The notes under the pieces were generated by a model that was not told the DNA's origin, ran no database searches, and worked only from the letters and a program-made list of their open reading frames with translations. From Tanytarsus gracilentus (taxonomy: Eukaryota; Arthropoda; Insecta; Diptera; Chironomidae), in NCBI GenBank assembly GCA_038502055.1, contig JAXRKN010000019.1:620001-684000 (forward strand): a stretch of 64,000 bases of DNA. Reading direction: 5' to 3'. The stretch's first letter is position 1. Each line of letters starts with the position of its first letter. Positions 1 to 14,252 of this stretch are shown piece after piece. Both the position numbers and the translations under genes were made by a program.

Positions 1-1110
1 CGATTCGCTAGAATTTTTTATATAATTTATCGCTGCTAGACTCACCGACGTCTATTGCAAAAAAAAATATTCAACCCACATATTAGCAACTTGAATTTTT
101 AATTAAAATTCAACGCTTTTTGGCATCGAGGGTAGAAAGTTGTGTTGTAAGGAAGTTGATGGCCTTGTTATTAGAAAACCGTGTGTATGATGTTGAAAAT
201 TTCACCCACAACCGAAGAATTTTTCTCTCTAATTGCAAACTATCACGCAAAGTGTGCATTAAATATGGTTGGAGTAGTCTCTTCCTCAAGGAATGTTATC
301 GAAGGCAATTGATCTAATAGCTTACGGAGTTTCTAATGGCTTTTCATGTTTTACGTGTTCTGCAGGAGAAAAAAAAGAGAGTGTGCATGCCAAACGTGAT
401 CTAAAAATTATCGATGAGGGAGTTATTGGCTAGAAACATGAGCTGAAAGTCTCTTAAGTGAATCGATAAATTTGTTGTTGCAAACTATTTCTGCTGCTGC
501 AACACGAAATCGTTTTTTTATGAAGGAAGAACTCTTTTTTTGTGTGTGCTAATATTAAATTAATAATGGCTGTGAAAGATGAAGTCTCTGGCTATGGTTT
601 GAAGATAAGATGAACCAGGAGAAAAGATGAAGTTTGTGGTTTTGAAGTTTTTTAATTTTTAAATGGGGATTTATGGAGAAAAGTTGTTTATCTGAGTGCA
701 CTCGAGTCATTCTGGGGATGATAAATATTTTACTTATCAAAAACTTTCTCAAACATAATTTACAATATTTTTCCTCTCGTTTGCCGAAAACATTTTTCGC
801 TCGTTATGCTTCAATTAATTTTCACCCCATTTAAAACGTTTTTGTTTTTTTGCTGACTCATCAGAATATTTTCGTTCCCCCTTGATGTCATTTTCACAGA
901 TCATGAGATCCATTACAACTTCGTCCAATCGACTCACTCTCGTGTTTTAATTCGATTTCTTTGTTTTACTTCGATTGTGAAATTTTGCTGTTGCAGACGT
1001 GGCAATTTAATATTTTTTTTTCGAGGGTGAGAAGTCTGAATTTTGAAGTTTAATGGAAGGGAAAAATTTTAATGGAGTCGAATTTTTGCTTTAACTTTTT
1101 AAAAAAATTT

Positions 1111-1142
1111 TACTAATAATTTTTTTCTTTTTTAGGTAAGTT
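1111..1142 (+). other. Recursive (ratchet) splice site 1, zero-nucleotide exon
   Basis: A TACTAAT branch-point-like heptamer at 1111 is followed by a pyrimidine tract and then TTTTTTAG directly abutting GTAAGT, so a strong 3' splice site and a consensus 5' splice site share the junction 1135|1136. This is the form described for ratchet sites in long Drosophila introns, where an intron is removed in steps with no exon left behind. No open reading frame is needed at this point. Which host transcript uses it (ephrin is the obvious candidate) is inferred. Confidence 0.7.
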
Positions 1143-4100
1143 GAACAACTTTGATGAACAACCTCAAAATTGTATGTATGATATTGTGACTCACATCCTG
1201 CTAACTTGAATCGATGAATCTTCAACCTTCCGTTTATCATCATAAAATCCAAACGGAGTTATTCAAAAAATTAGTATTGTTCGCTAACAATTTCTTATGA
1301 AGACATTTCATGGAATTGCTTCGCGAGTCATTCAGCCAGTGCCATTCATAAATGTGTTGAAAATATGCAAAAATTTGCTTCTATTGAGTTCTCGTTAAAT
1401 TACATCAAAAGAAATACAAATCGAGGCTTATTATATTGTTAAACAGTTGCGAAGAATTTAGTTAAGGCCAATGGATTGCCAACGGATGGAAATTTTATTA
1501 ATTTTTTAAATAAAAAAATGTTTCAAAATTTTTAAAATTCCTCAAATTTCCCATTCTTCGACTTTTTTTACAAAACATTTTTCACAACCAACGTTCTTAC
1601 CATATTAAATAAACCAAAAGGTTATTTTTATACTTATGCAGCGAATTACAAAATTTGTTGCCTTATTCGATTTTTAAAGTAATTTTTCTCTCTCTTTCTC
1701 ACCTCTATTGTTCTTCCATCTCACTTCTGCTCATTTAAATTCTCTCGATCGAGTATAATTTTTAATTTATTACAATCATTTAATGTGTAATGCACGAGAT
1801 GACTCAACGAATCGATTGCAAAGTCGAGTGGAAAAAAGAGAAGAGAAGGAGAAACGTGATGGTTGAAATAATTTTTGAATATATTTTTTTTTGCGGGTTG
1901 AAATGATAGTTGAGAAAAGGGAAGTGAGTCATTATATATATTTGTGTATTTTTCTGATAAAGTTTTTAAATATTTTTCACATAAAAAAATTTAAACTTTC
2001 AATCTCAATTTTTCGAATTATATTAAATCAATTCCACCATTCAATTGTTTACACATTTTTAATTTCACTCCTCATTTTTCATTTTAAAAAAATCATTTTT
2101 ATGGGCTGTCTCGACAACGTGCCATCATCATGTTAAAAACATTACAAAGAAAAAAATTAATTTCAATTTTTTATTTCTCTTTTCTATGCATTTTAGATTT
2201 GTTATTGAAACAATAATTAGTGCCGTGTCTAATGTTCTTCATACAATATTTCATTTTCTTATTTTCGTCTTGAAATGCGCATTTGTGATAATCATGCGTT
2301 AAAAGGTTCTTGAATAAATATTTTGATGCGCCCTTTTTTACGAGCAAATGCAAGATGGATTGAAGATTTTTTAACTGATAATGAGCGCATCTGAAAATGG
2401 CCCGAAGATATATTTTTAAGTGTGGGCTGATGGTCATTGAAAGTTTGAGTTTTCCGAGCAATCTAAAAATTTTCCTCACGTCTCATCACACATCTGTAAG
2501 CTCGTTATAAAAATCCAAAACCCCATCTCAAAATAAGTTCATCGATATCGTGCTTCAAACTCAATTCGTATTCATAGATAAAATTTAAATTTGAGTTCAG
2601 TTCTCGTGTGTCGATGATGCGATGCCTATCTCATATATGTGTATATGAAACCAATAGACAATAGATCATCATCATGGACAGTTGAAATAACAACAACAAA
2701 TCCAATCTAAAACATTCTTCGATGCCTTGTAGCAGCGAGCAGCACATCCAAAATTGGAAATCAGAATATATCCGAAAATGAGATTTGTAATGATGATAAA
2801 TTTTCTGTGTGTATCAAAACTGAATTAAATTTATAGCAATTTTGAGTCAGAAGCCATAAGCGAAAATTTTTCGTGTGACCAAAGTGAGTTTGTATGGTTT
2901 TTTGATTCACGAGTGAATAAATTTGAATTTTAAATCGAATGTAAGGCGAAATGCAATGCAGATGACTTTTAAAGTGAGAATAACAATTTTGGAATTGCGA
3001 GAATTTCATTTAAAAATTAAAAAAAAACATATTTTACTTTGAGGTTGTTTGACAAATAATTTTTTTTGTTACTTAGGTATTGGCCATAAATTAATTCTAA
3101 TCTCTCAACAAATTCTAAGTATGCATCTGAATTTCTCTCATATCAGTTCCACTTAATTAACTCCTTCTCGTCTCAAAATTCAAATGCCAAAACCACAGAC
3201 AATACAAAATTTTTTCACCATATACGTAAAAATATCGATTAGTCACTGCCTAAAAAACTAGCACAAAAACACATTGAGACTGGTCCGTTGATAAAAGCAT
3301 TTGGCTCTAAACCGCAAGAAAAACGAGTAAAATTTCTCCGTCGAGAGTCGCAAGTCACTGTCAGTGCTAGATAAACGCACAATGATAGTCATCATGCATG
3401 CACAGCATAGCGCGCAATAGAAAATCTCTCTCTCTCTCTCTCCGAACATTAGAGATATATTTTTCCATGTCCATTAAATTGATTGCATTACACGGCTCGT
3501 TTTGTATCTCGCCCATTCCAGTCCTCGACTGTGTGCTTGCTATGTTTTGGATCATTTTCTTTTGTATACTTTCACGCTTCAATAAATCGTAAGATCTCCG
3601 TAATATTAAACACTCTTACATGGTGTCTCGCATGTATAAAATGCCTGAAAATTAGATGAAAGAAGAAATTGAGAAAAAAGGATCGAAAAAATGATGAATT
3701 ATGGAATGATAAATGAAAATTATTTTAAATGTGTTTTTGAGGATTGTTTGATGATGCATGAATATTGTGTTATGTTAAGAAAATATTCAGACTTGGCCAA
3801 ACTATACCTTCAAGCTAAGTTAAGAAATTCTCTAAAAATATTCACACTTTACCACCCAACTATCACACCAAAACTTCCTAATGGCATAATCGCATTAATA
3901 TTTAATAATCTAATTTCATCCTCTTAATGACTGTCATTTAAAGCCTCTGCCTCAACACCAAAAAGCATTTCTCACTCTCATAAAGAATTACGATATACAA
4001 CTTTATGTGAAAAAGTTTTCATTAACATCCCCTTTAATGTTTGCGAGTGTGCGACAGAAATGAAAATGAATATGAAAAAAGTTTTTCGCACCTTAAAAGC

Positions 4101-6394
4101 TGAGAAAAGTTTTCGTGAAGTTTTGCAATTAAAGTTGTCTTAGTTAGAATGAAAAATGCCTAAGAAATCTTTTGTTCTTTTTAGTCACACGAAATTGCAA
4201 ATTGTTCATTTTTAGGAAATTTAAAAAATTAAATGAATTAAATCCATTTCCGGCTGTCCAAAAAATTTAACTCATAAATTTTTGGTTTTATGACCAACAA
4301 AACCCATTTTTGGATGCAACCATTGGCAGACATTTTTGCATTCACACTGAAAAATAAAATTTAATTTACATTTCATAATTTCCTATTGAAAAACCCAAAA
4401 AAAAACATTCAGTCTCAGAAAATCCAATTAACAAAACTTTTACTGCACTTCTCATCTCTCGAAATTGTGTTCCAAATATTAAGTCATTGCCTGTGCTTTC
4501 AAGACCACAAACAACATTTTCACAAATGAAAACTTTATCATTTGAGATGGGGGAAAAATTTCATATCAAATGTCACATGAAATTCGCATAAATTTTAACT
4601 TTTTTAAATGTGCATGAGAAAAGCTATTTTTGTGGTTGCGTCTCGTGTGAATTTTGTTTGTGCAAGATTTTCACGGTTGACAAAGTTTTTCATTATTAAG
4701 TTCGTGACTATTAATATAGAAAAAAAAATATTTGTTTGCAATCAAAATAGGGTTAATTAACATAATTTCGTAATGCTTTTACTTTGAAAGTTTTTTTTAC
4801 TTCTGAGACACTCTTTAAAGTTTTCTTCCTGGCTTCAAGTTGAAGATTTTAAAGCATCCTAAACTATTTTGTAAATTAAACGAACTGAAATTTTTCCAAA
4901 CGCACAAAAAATTATTTCAAAAGCTCTTCAACAAAATTTTTTCACTCCCTTGATAATAAAATTTGTTCTCAATTTCCTGCCCAGTATGATTTTCCTCCTC
5001 GCCATTCAAACAAATAATTGTATAGATATTTTTGAACAATATTTTCTATAGCTTTTTGCCATATTCAAATATTCCGTGCAAAAAAAAAATATTTCCATTC
5101 CGGAAATGAAGCTGTCAATTGAAATGGAAGAAATAAAGATATGAATAAAAAAAAGCGTTGAGAGGAAAAATCATCGATAAGCGTCGTCGTTGAAAGCTTC
5201 CGACATTTTTTCCAATTTCCGCTTTTCTGCATTTTCCTACCGCTAGAAAATTCTCTCATTCTCTCCGAAGAGGGAGCAAAGTTGATTGACAATTCGCTAG
5301 TAAATCAAATTGAAATCTCATGCCGTGTTGTTATGCGGAAAAAACAGAGAAGCGAAGCCAATTCATCAATTTAGATGTGTGTGTGTGCAAAAATAGAAAA
5401 TCGTAAGATAAATTTTAATTTTTTACGATCAAAAATTATCGAAAAAGTACCAATTAAAAAAATTTCATCTCTTAATTAGCAAGACACACCTCACGAAATT
5501 TTTATCTGACCCAAAAAAGTTCTCTCGGTAATTAAAAAAATTTAAATCTGTTCCACTTCCAACTTCCTCACCAAAAATGTCATTCGACAACTGAAAACCG
5601 CTTAATTTTCATCATCGATCGCTATCACAAGCCACCGTTTGCAGCTCAGCCTCTCTGTCCCACATCAAAACAAATTGTCAACCTCGCCTTCAACTTACTA
5701 TTTTTCTTCAAACCGAACGAAACTAAAGCTAATAAAGTGTCAATTTCATGTCACTTCACGTCAACGTAACGACTCACTTTTTATGCTGTTCGCTTCCTAC
5801 GAGCTCTCAGATTGTGAAATGAGAAATGAAGAATGAAGTTGACACAACTGTCATTAATAATCTTTCGAGATGAAAAGGAATTTTTTTTAGTTAAAAACCG
5901 TTACGTCGAAGTGGTTCTTGTATTTTAAGAGTGACAATCAGAAAAAAATTTGTGCATGAAATTTTCTAAGTAACTGAACGTAAATTAAAATTGCAAATTA
6001 AAATTTTAACATCCTAAAACTCCACAACGATCCATGAAATTTTCCCTCCTATTTCTCATCAAATCACCATCAAAAACTCATTCATAACAACATAAAACCA
6101 GAACAAAGTAAAAGATCAGAAAAATCATCATTAAAAATCGCTGTTTATGCTCTCAATCATGCAATGCTGGTCTTCATGCTTCTAATTCTTCCTCACAAAC
6201 ACATTAACGCGATCACTTTGGATATGAATTAATGAACTTTTTTCTCTTTTTGTGTTACACATTTCCTTATTAACACTCTTCAAGAATTATCATCAAGGCG
6301 AGAGATGGATGCGAACAGTGTGAGATGGTCGAAGAAGAAGAAGAAATTATTTTGTAAATTTGTAATACAATGACCAGCATCAGGTTCGAGGGTA

Positions 6395-6602
6395 CAGTGA
6401 GGACTCTCTTAAAAATTTGAGATATTTAAACTAATTTTTAAAATAATAAAAAAGATGCAAGAACTACGGTAAGGTAGTTGCGCTGGTTGCATCTGACCAG
6501 AGTCAAAAGATACCTGAGAGCTACCATGTCATTAAATACCAACAATTTTTAAAATTATAAAAATAAATAAATGAAAAAATTAATTTTCACTGTGCCTCAC
6601 TG
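6395..6602. mobile_element. Short Tc1/mariner-like MITE (208 bp)
   Basis: The ends are CAGTGAGG and its exact reverse complement CCTCACTG, each flanked outside by TA, the target duplication expected for Tc1/mariner elements. The interior is AT-rich and has no coding capacity. Bases 6463-6542 resemble part of the retroposon at 46251-46375 in the same orientation, so the element may be composite. The terminal repeat is only about 8 bp, so the family call is tentative. Confidence 0.5.
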
Positions 6603-9600
6603 TACATTCCGAAAAAATACAAAACAGAACAACCAAAAAGTGAGAAAACGCTCAAAACTTTGTTGAAATTTTTTCTCTCACTTGATGAGACTCAAATAAG
6701 TTTATTAAAAACTGGTTTGAGGGATACTTGAAAGAAAGAGTAAAAAATATTGCTTTTTGATATGAATCAGATGTGAGGGGCAAAAAAATGAAATGAACAC
6801 AAAATTGTATCGAGAAGAGCTGAAAATTTAATTTTAGAAAGAGGACAAATAAAAAATTGCCAATTGATGGAAGACATGAGAGGAATTTGATAGAGAAGAA
6901 AATTGAAAAATGACACGATTTAAAAAGTTTTTTTCTGAGTAATCTAAAATTGAATATCAACTGTTAACCTTTCAAATTGACCTCAATTTTCATGCCCGAA
7001 ATTTCAAAAATTTCGCTCCAAATAGAAAAGCTTTCGAACCATTCTCATCACTAACATCATCATAATCACATAAAATTAAAATCGCACATTAAAATTGCTT
7101 GCTTTACCTCCCACTTTTCTTTCTCACTAGCTCCGCCATTCATTCATTACATTCGATTATCGTTAAGATTACGATCGGGGCCAATTCTCATCCAATATAG
7201 CGAAAAAAAAAAGTTGATGATCGGAGAGCGAAGTGTAATAACATAATAACCATTACCGTATCCATATCGACAACAACGTGCCACTAATCCACAAAAAATA
7301 TCTTAGAAAAATGTTCTCATGTTGAGTGGTGTGAGAGAGAGAATGTAAAGCATTAGTCAGCAGTTGTGAAGACAGTCGAGCCCTGATTTTTTCGGGATGA
7401 TTTGATCAATGATTTTTAAGGACACATTTTTGACACATTTTGCATTTTTTTTTAAAATAAATTAAAAATCTAAGAATCTATGAAAAAATTTAACGTAACA
7501 TAAACTGAACGCATATTTTTGAAAAGTGCTGAACATTTATTTGATATAAAAATTAAAACGGTTTTTTATTTGCAAAACCAACTATCCAATGACCAATCTA
7601 CCATAACAACATGGTAGTAGAAGAAAATTGCACCATAAAGCATAAAATTATTCAATTTTGCAGTCGTAGAAAAAGTTTTTTGCTTCTTGAACATGACGCT
7701 TGAGGTGATGGAGCATAGTTTTAAAATTTGTAGAGTTTATGGCAAAGGCTTTAAGGAGAGTGATTTAAAAAATTTATAGGAATGTTTAAAACTTTTTAGA
7801 AAATATTCAATTGCTTAAAGTTAAAATTTTTGAATTTTAAAGTTTTTTTATTTTTTTTAACGCTTCTCTAATCAATCCAGCCGCAAAAGTGTTGCAATCA
7901 TTTTTCTCCCATTTCATTAGCATTCTGATCATCATCTCGCAATCAATTTCATCTCTTAGAAAAATTACAGCTCTTAAATGTGTTTTTTGTAATGCTTTTA
8001 ACGACCTTAAATAAGTAGCCACAGTCGAGGTGCAGTGATGGTAAAAAAATTGCATGAAATCCTCATTGACTCATAACGGTAAACTCACCAATTTTCTAAA
8101 TTGATTTAAATGCAAGACGATGAGTCTAAAATTAGCCGCAATTGATAGTTTTATGTGAGATTTTGATTATCAGGAAGTCGACGATTATTTGATGAGAGAT
8201 GAAAGGTGTAAAAAGTGATGGCTAATGTTGAGATGCGAATTTTGAGGTCATCTATTAAAACTTTACAACTTTAATTCACTTCTAAAAAATGTTCAATAAT
8301 CCACAGTAAAAACACGTCACTAAATCGCCATCAGCAGCTTAAAGTGCGAGAAACAAAAGGCTGTAATAAAAGTTGAGCGCGACTAAAATAAGAAATTGTC
8401 CATAAACAAAGATTAAAAGACGCTTTTTTATCGTTCGTTATCGCAATATTCTCTCTCTCCGCTTAAATTTGCATAAAACTTGGATATTTTATTCGCCTTT
8501 TGCGAGTGAGAGAGAGGAAAGTCCGATGGCAATTGTTATTCAGCGTTGTTTGCATTAGTTCTGTGGCGACAGTCAATTTAACATGGATTTTCGATCATCA
8601 TTAGTTCGAATTCTTTCTCTCATCGCCATTCACTAGTCGCACACACGATAGAGGAGTTGAATGTATGAATTTATTATAGACTTTTTTCCTCTTTTACTGT
8701 CGTGATTGCCATTAAAGAGCTTTTTTTCTCTCTTATGGTTTGTGTTTTTTGCATCTATAGCCATATATTGAGAGGTTTCAGTTATGTCGCAGATAAATGA
8801 GATGAAGACTTTGAATTGCAAATTTTTTTTGAGAACATTTAAAGGGTTGTGAAAATTATTTTTCAATTTATTTTCTGAGGTCAATTTGATAAATTTTAAT
8901 TAAAATAATTTTTGAGTTTTTTTAAACTATTTTATGATTTAGATTTTTAAAATATCTCTGAAAAAATACTTTTAATTACAGACAATGTACATGCTATAAC
9001 AATAAATGATGAATATTATGTTAAATTCCTAAATCATGACCGACTTCAATCCTTGAATTTTTTTCTTCTATTCCAACTATTATTTTTTTTATTTATTTAT
9101 CGCCTCTTTTGATTTTCTTCTTCACACATTCCATTTTATTTTATTGCCCCGTGTGAGTGTCTCGAATGTGTGGTATTGAGACGGCTTTTTGTGGATTATG
9201 GCAATATTTTGTGATTCATTAAGTCTTCATTTATTAAGACTTAGAAAAACTTCTTTTCGAGGTGTTTTATTCATCGTGTCACACTCTATTAATTGGAAAT
9301 GAATTTATTAGCGCGTTTGAGAATGAAAATTTTCACCTTCAAAGTTTAACCTTTTGCTTTTAAAAGAAATATATGAAACCCATCCAACCTTATCATCAAC
9401 ACAATCAACTCAATTCATTTTTATAAATCAGCCTCATCTCTCTTTTCATATCAATTACATTTTTCAACATTTCATTTCGTTTCACAGCTAAAGCAGAAAT
9501 GCAAAAAAGAGTTAAAAAGATCATCGGAGGTTGTTTTTTTTGCTGTAATGTATCTTTATGAAAATAAAATGCTTCTGGGCTGCTGGCATTCGCATAAACA

Positions 9601-11979
9601 AAAGCGAGACTATAAAAATGAGGCAGAAGATGAATGATAATCCACTCATGAGTCCCACACCTTCGGATTAAAATTTTTCTTCTTCTCCCTTTTTCTTCTC
9701 ATTCTTCGGCGCATTCGATGTCTTTAACCGGATTACAATTGTTGTCCGTTCTCTTATTTCCAGTGAAAAAATTTTAATTCAGTTCGTTTTTCGAGAGAGA
9801 GAGAATTCGATGAATGAGATTCCGAACACATGTTTTGTCTTGTTAGTGCCTTTAACGAATTTTAGTCGAAGGAAAAGAGAAGAAAATCGTGTGTGTCGCT
9901 TTTTGTCGCTTCACTCTCGCGATGGGATTTTGTTGATTACTTTTTTAAGCAGAATTTCATTGTTCATCTCGCACTCTGGGTGTCATTGATGGATTAATGA
10001 AGATTTTTTTTGATTTTGATGACTTTCAGGTTTGTGTTTGAGACAAATTTTGAGTCATTGTTGGACAATTGGATTAAGAAGTTGAATTTTCGAGATGACT
10101 AATCGAGTGATTAATTTTTTCTTCTCTGCATAGTAAAATTCGCAATAAAAACTTTTTCTATCCTGATTTGAATATTTGATGAAGTCTTCTTCATTAATTC
10201 ATTTCTCTTCTTCTTTGTTTCTTCTCAACCACAGCTCTCATCATTATTATCATTTTCTCTATGTTTTGAAATGAAATCATAAAATTATTTAGTGACTTAT
10301 GATTTGTTAATTTGAGAGGCTTTTTATAGCCCTACCAAAAAATACATTTTATTATTCTATCGCTCTTTAGACACCTCGGAAATATTTCTGTTTGAAACTG
10401 GTCGTAAAAGCAACGTTAGTTCACAAAAGGTGTTGATTGAGTGGTAAAATGAGAGAGAGAAATTCCATCGGTGGCAGTGAAGAGAAGAAACATGAGATGT
10501 TGAATTGCAAAAGTCATCAAATTGATGTTCAAAATTGCAGCTTTTATTGCTCGATCTTGTCAACGTTGATGGGAAGCTGAGAAGATGTTAATGAATTTTA
10601 AAATGTCATGAAACTAAATACGAGAGATTTTATCGAGTCTCATGAGAGTTTTTGAAACTTGCATAAATCTTGTCAGTGGTCATTGAATTTAAATAAATTA
10701 ATAAGTACTGAAGTGAAATATATGTGAACTTCATTAGAACAATAAATTTTTTAGTACATCTTTAGAACTCTCTCTCTCTCAATTTTGTCTCTTTTAATTT
10801 TTTCTCTCACAGTTTTTAATTTTTTTGTCGCTCTTAGCATATCATAGCTGAAAAATTTAAATTTAGAATGTCCATTGGTGTTACCTCAAACAATAAAAAC
10901 CAATTTTCATTCATAGCCTCCCACAGTTTTCTTCCCCTTTTTAATTTCACTAGAACTCAATTAATTCAACAAACGCGTCAATATTAATTGCCGTCATGAC
11001 ACCTTCCGCTGTGCTCAAGCTAATCACAAATTCCAAAAGTATCATCGCTTTGTCATCCCTCTAGTCGAGAGAGAGACCTCCGGTCGGCTTTAGTCTAAAG
11101 CGATGAATAATGCGCACATTCTAAAGAAACAAGATTTTTTATTTTTTTTTTATTTAAAACCGTCCCGAGGATTAGAAGAAAAAATTTCCAATCAATGCCC
11201 CGCTATTACCTCTTCATTCTCTCTCTTCTCTCAGTGTACATAACAAGGCACAATCTAATTGGTGATTTATGATCAGTTGTGATGTGAATGAGACTTTTCA
11301 TTACACAAACAATATTCTTAAAATCTTCTCTCCGAGACTTATGGACATCGATGCCATTTTTTACCTCTTTTCTCTTGTGCTCTTTAATAATAAATCGACG
11401 ATGTAAATGATAGAGACATAAATTATGAACTCATATACTGTGATAAATTGAAAGAATGGAGGGATTATTGAGAGCCGAAGAAAACTGTTGGTCTTTTGAG
11501 GTGATTTGAATAATTTGTGATAATCAGGATGATGGTGTCGGGCTTTTTAAAGGACATAATTATAAATTTAAATTATTTTCATGTTCTTGAAACTATTTTT
11601 CTTCATCTATCCTCAACAAAATTTAATTTCTCATCTAAACTTCAAAAAATTTCAATAAAACTTTTACATGCACTAGCGAGGTGTTAAATCCAGCCAGTTT
11701 ATTGCGTTTTTTTTTCGATCGAGAAATGAATTTTATTCATCTTTGTCGGGATCTTTGTTGAGATTGCCTTTTTATTATATTTGATTTATTATTCAAATCA
11801 CAATGAGTCGAAAACCAAAGCGAGAATGTAGAAAGGAATAAATATTTTTTATTTTTGTGTTTTATGTGCGAAGAATGAATTATTATTGAGAAAAGAATTG
11901 GAAAATATAAATTTTGTGATTTTTTTGATGAAATTTTTTCACTTAAATTTATTTAAAAGAAAAATTTATAATTTGCATG

Positions 11980-12161
11980 TAGAGGTTTCGGCGGGATCCC
12001 GGGATTCCGAAATCCCGGGGAATCCCGGACAGTTTTTCAATCCCGAGATCCCGCGTTTTTTTAAATAAAATTCTGTTTTCGGGATCCCGGGATCCCGGGT
12101 TTACAGGTTTTTCAGTCCCGGGATACCGAAATTTGAAATCCCGGGATTTTCGAAACCTCTT
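11980..12161. mobile_element. hAT-like MITE with a GC-rich CCCGGGAT-repeat core (182 bp)
   Basis: Terminal inverted repeats TAGAGGTTTCG and CGAAACCTCTT (10 of 11 bases matching) are flanked by 8-bp direct repeats TTTGCATG at 11972-11979 and 12162-12169. An 8-bp duplication and ends of the form (C/T)AGAGG are typical of hAT transposons. The core is an island of imperfect GGGATCCCGGGAT words in very AT-rich surroundings, strongly self-complementary, with no coding capacity. The short open frame that crosses it is an accident of composition. Confidence 0.75.
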
Positions 12162-14252
12162 TTTGCATGTAAACTCTATTTTTTGTTAATTAAAGATTTT
12201 TAATGATTTTATCAAGTAAAAGCTAATCAAAATTTTAGGTATCTTTTTAAAATAAAAATTCGTTAAATTTTGATACAAAAATCATGATAATCTTAAAATA
12301 TTTTTAAACCATTTGAGGCCTTTGCAAACATTCAATCTTGTCCACTGAATAAATTTTTATATTGCTTTTCTCACGTACCTTGCGCACAACTCAATAATAC
12401 ATTAATTTATTCATCATTCAAACCCACACGTCGTCGACTACATTTTGCAATTATTCTGCAACTATGTAAACCTCACGGCTTGTTCTTCCAATCACAAAAC
12501 ATTTTTCTGCAATTCAATTAAGTTTAAATTCGCTATCGGTGTTTTTAAGGGATTTTCTGCTTACTCATTTAACAATTTTATTGAAAATCTAATGAGTTAA
12601 AGTGGTGTGGACTCAATAATGATGATATGACGCATTAAGCGGAAAACCGCCGATTTAAATTGTTTTAAAATGTTTGCAAATTGGCGAAAATTTATTGGAA
12701 AAATGTTTTTTATTCAAAAAAAGACTAAAATAAATTGTCTTACTGATTTCTGTCCGTGATTGATGATCCTCAACATTTCAAACATGTCCAAAACAGCAAA
12801 ACGCTTCCTAATTTGCGATTAAGATTTTGCTCTTGTGAAGATGGACAGACAACATTTTTTCTCTCTCTTAAGTGAAAAATGAGAAAACCGCTAGCAATTT
12901 TTTTTGTATGTTGCGCGCAATTTTTTTTATGGCTTCGAGACTTTCATATTCAGTAGCCAATCGTTTGTTACAGTTACAAGATTTTTCTCTCTCTCACACA
13001 CATGTAATGAGATAGAATTTAATCGCACAGGAAATGAGAGTAAATGGATATTATTAAGAGCTCTTGAATGCTTCTTAAATTATGATACTTTTAAGCTATA
13101 AATAGATATTAGGATTCTAGCGTTTATGAAACTTTTTGGTGACTCTCATTTAAGATTATTCTTTTCTGACAGCGAAAAATTGACATCCAAGTCAGAAATT
13201 TAGTTAATAATCAACAGAGCGAAGGAAGAACATGAGTCAGAAAAGCCACTGAGATAGGTGAAAAGAATGATGACACAATCAACCGCAAGTTTTTTCTTTC
13301 TCCTCTCTTAATTAATAGCGAAACGTGTAAAAATTTCAAATTTTAATTTTATACTGCTAGAGAAGAGACAAAGAGATTGATTAAAAGCGATTAGCACGAT
13401 AGCGGATTCTTTTGCGCTTTTTTAAGAGAGAGATTTTCAACAAATAAATACTTAAGGAATTTTGAGGAGGCTGATTGAGTGTTGATAAAAAGTTGTGAAA
13501 TGAGAGAAATTTGTTAAACATGTTAAAAAAATTTGAAAGTGTTTTTTTGTATTTTTTTTTATACAACGGATTTAGATTTAAATTTTTAGAGAGAAAATTT
13601 TAAGAGCGAGATTTAAATTGTTTATTTAAACGAACAATTTAAATTTAAATTTTAGAAACAAAAAAATTAGTTCTAAAGTTTTTGTACTAAAAACTGTTGT
13701 GCTAATTAAAGTCACATGACAAATGCAAAAAAAAATTAATGCCTAAAATTTTTAAGTTGCTACCTCAATTTCTCATCAAAAACCCTAACTGAACTCTTCA
13801 AAAAATAAAACAGAAACTCAGTTAATCTCTTTTCCTCTCCATTTCTCATTTTTTACTATATTTAGAAATTCGAGAAAACGAAAAAGCCACTTGAGATAAT
13901 ACCGCTCATAATGTACAGCCATCATGCTTGTAAAAAAGTGTTCTGTGCCTTTTCACAAAATTCAAAACATTTTTAACAAAGCGATAATTTATGATGCGAC
14001 TCTCGGTCGAAGATGAATTGTTGCTTTTACAGCACAACTCGAGCTCTTTTGTCTTTTTTACTCTTTTTTATTTCATTTAAGAGTGCGACAGTGAAAAATT
14101 GCGCGTGATCGAAGAAAAATTGAAGAATTTCAACTGTAGATTTTTTTTTCGGAAATTTGTGGCGAGTACCAATAGAATAAATTTAGCTGGAAATTTTAAA
14201 AGAATGAAAATTTTAAATATCAACTAAGAAGAAATTTCCGGCTTTCTTTTTG

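Noticed and set aside
2171..2479. 102-codon open frame on the - strand
   Set aside because: No recognisable domain, composition typical of random AT-rich translation.
3065..3082. ACTTAGGTATTG, possible ratchet site
   Set aside because: The donor half GTATTG is weak and no branch-point motif is evident.
3428..3444. (CT)n run as a GAGA-type regulatory site
   Set aside because: Short simple repeats of this kind are scattered through the whole tract and nothing distinguishes this one.
6652..6960. 102-codon frame on the - strand rich in Phe and Leu
   Set aside because: Hydrophobic look comes from T-rich DNA; no plausible gene structure around it.
11886..12068. 60-codon frame running into the GC-rich island
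   Set aside because: It is produced by the MITE core at 11980-12161.
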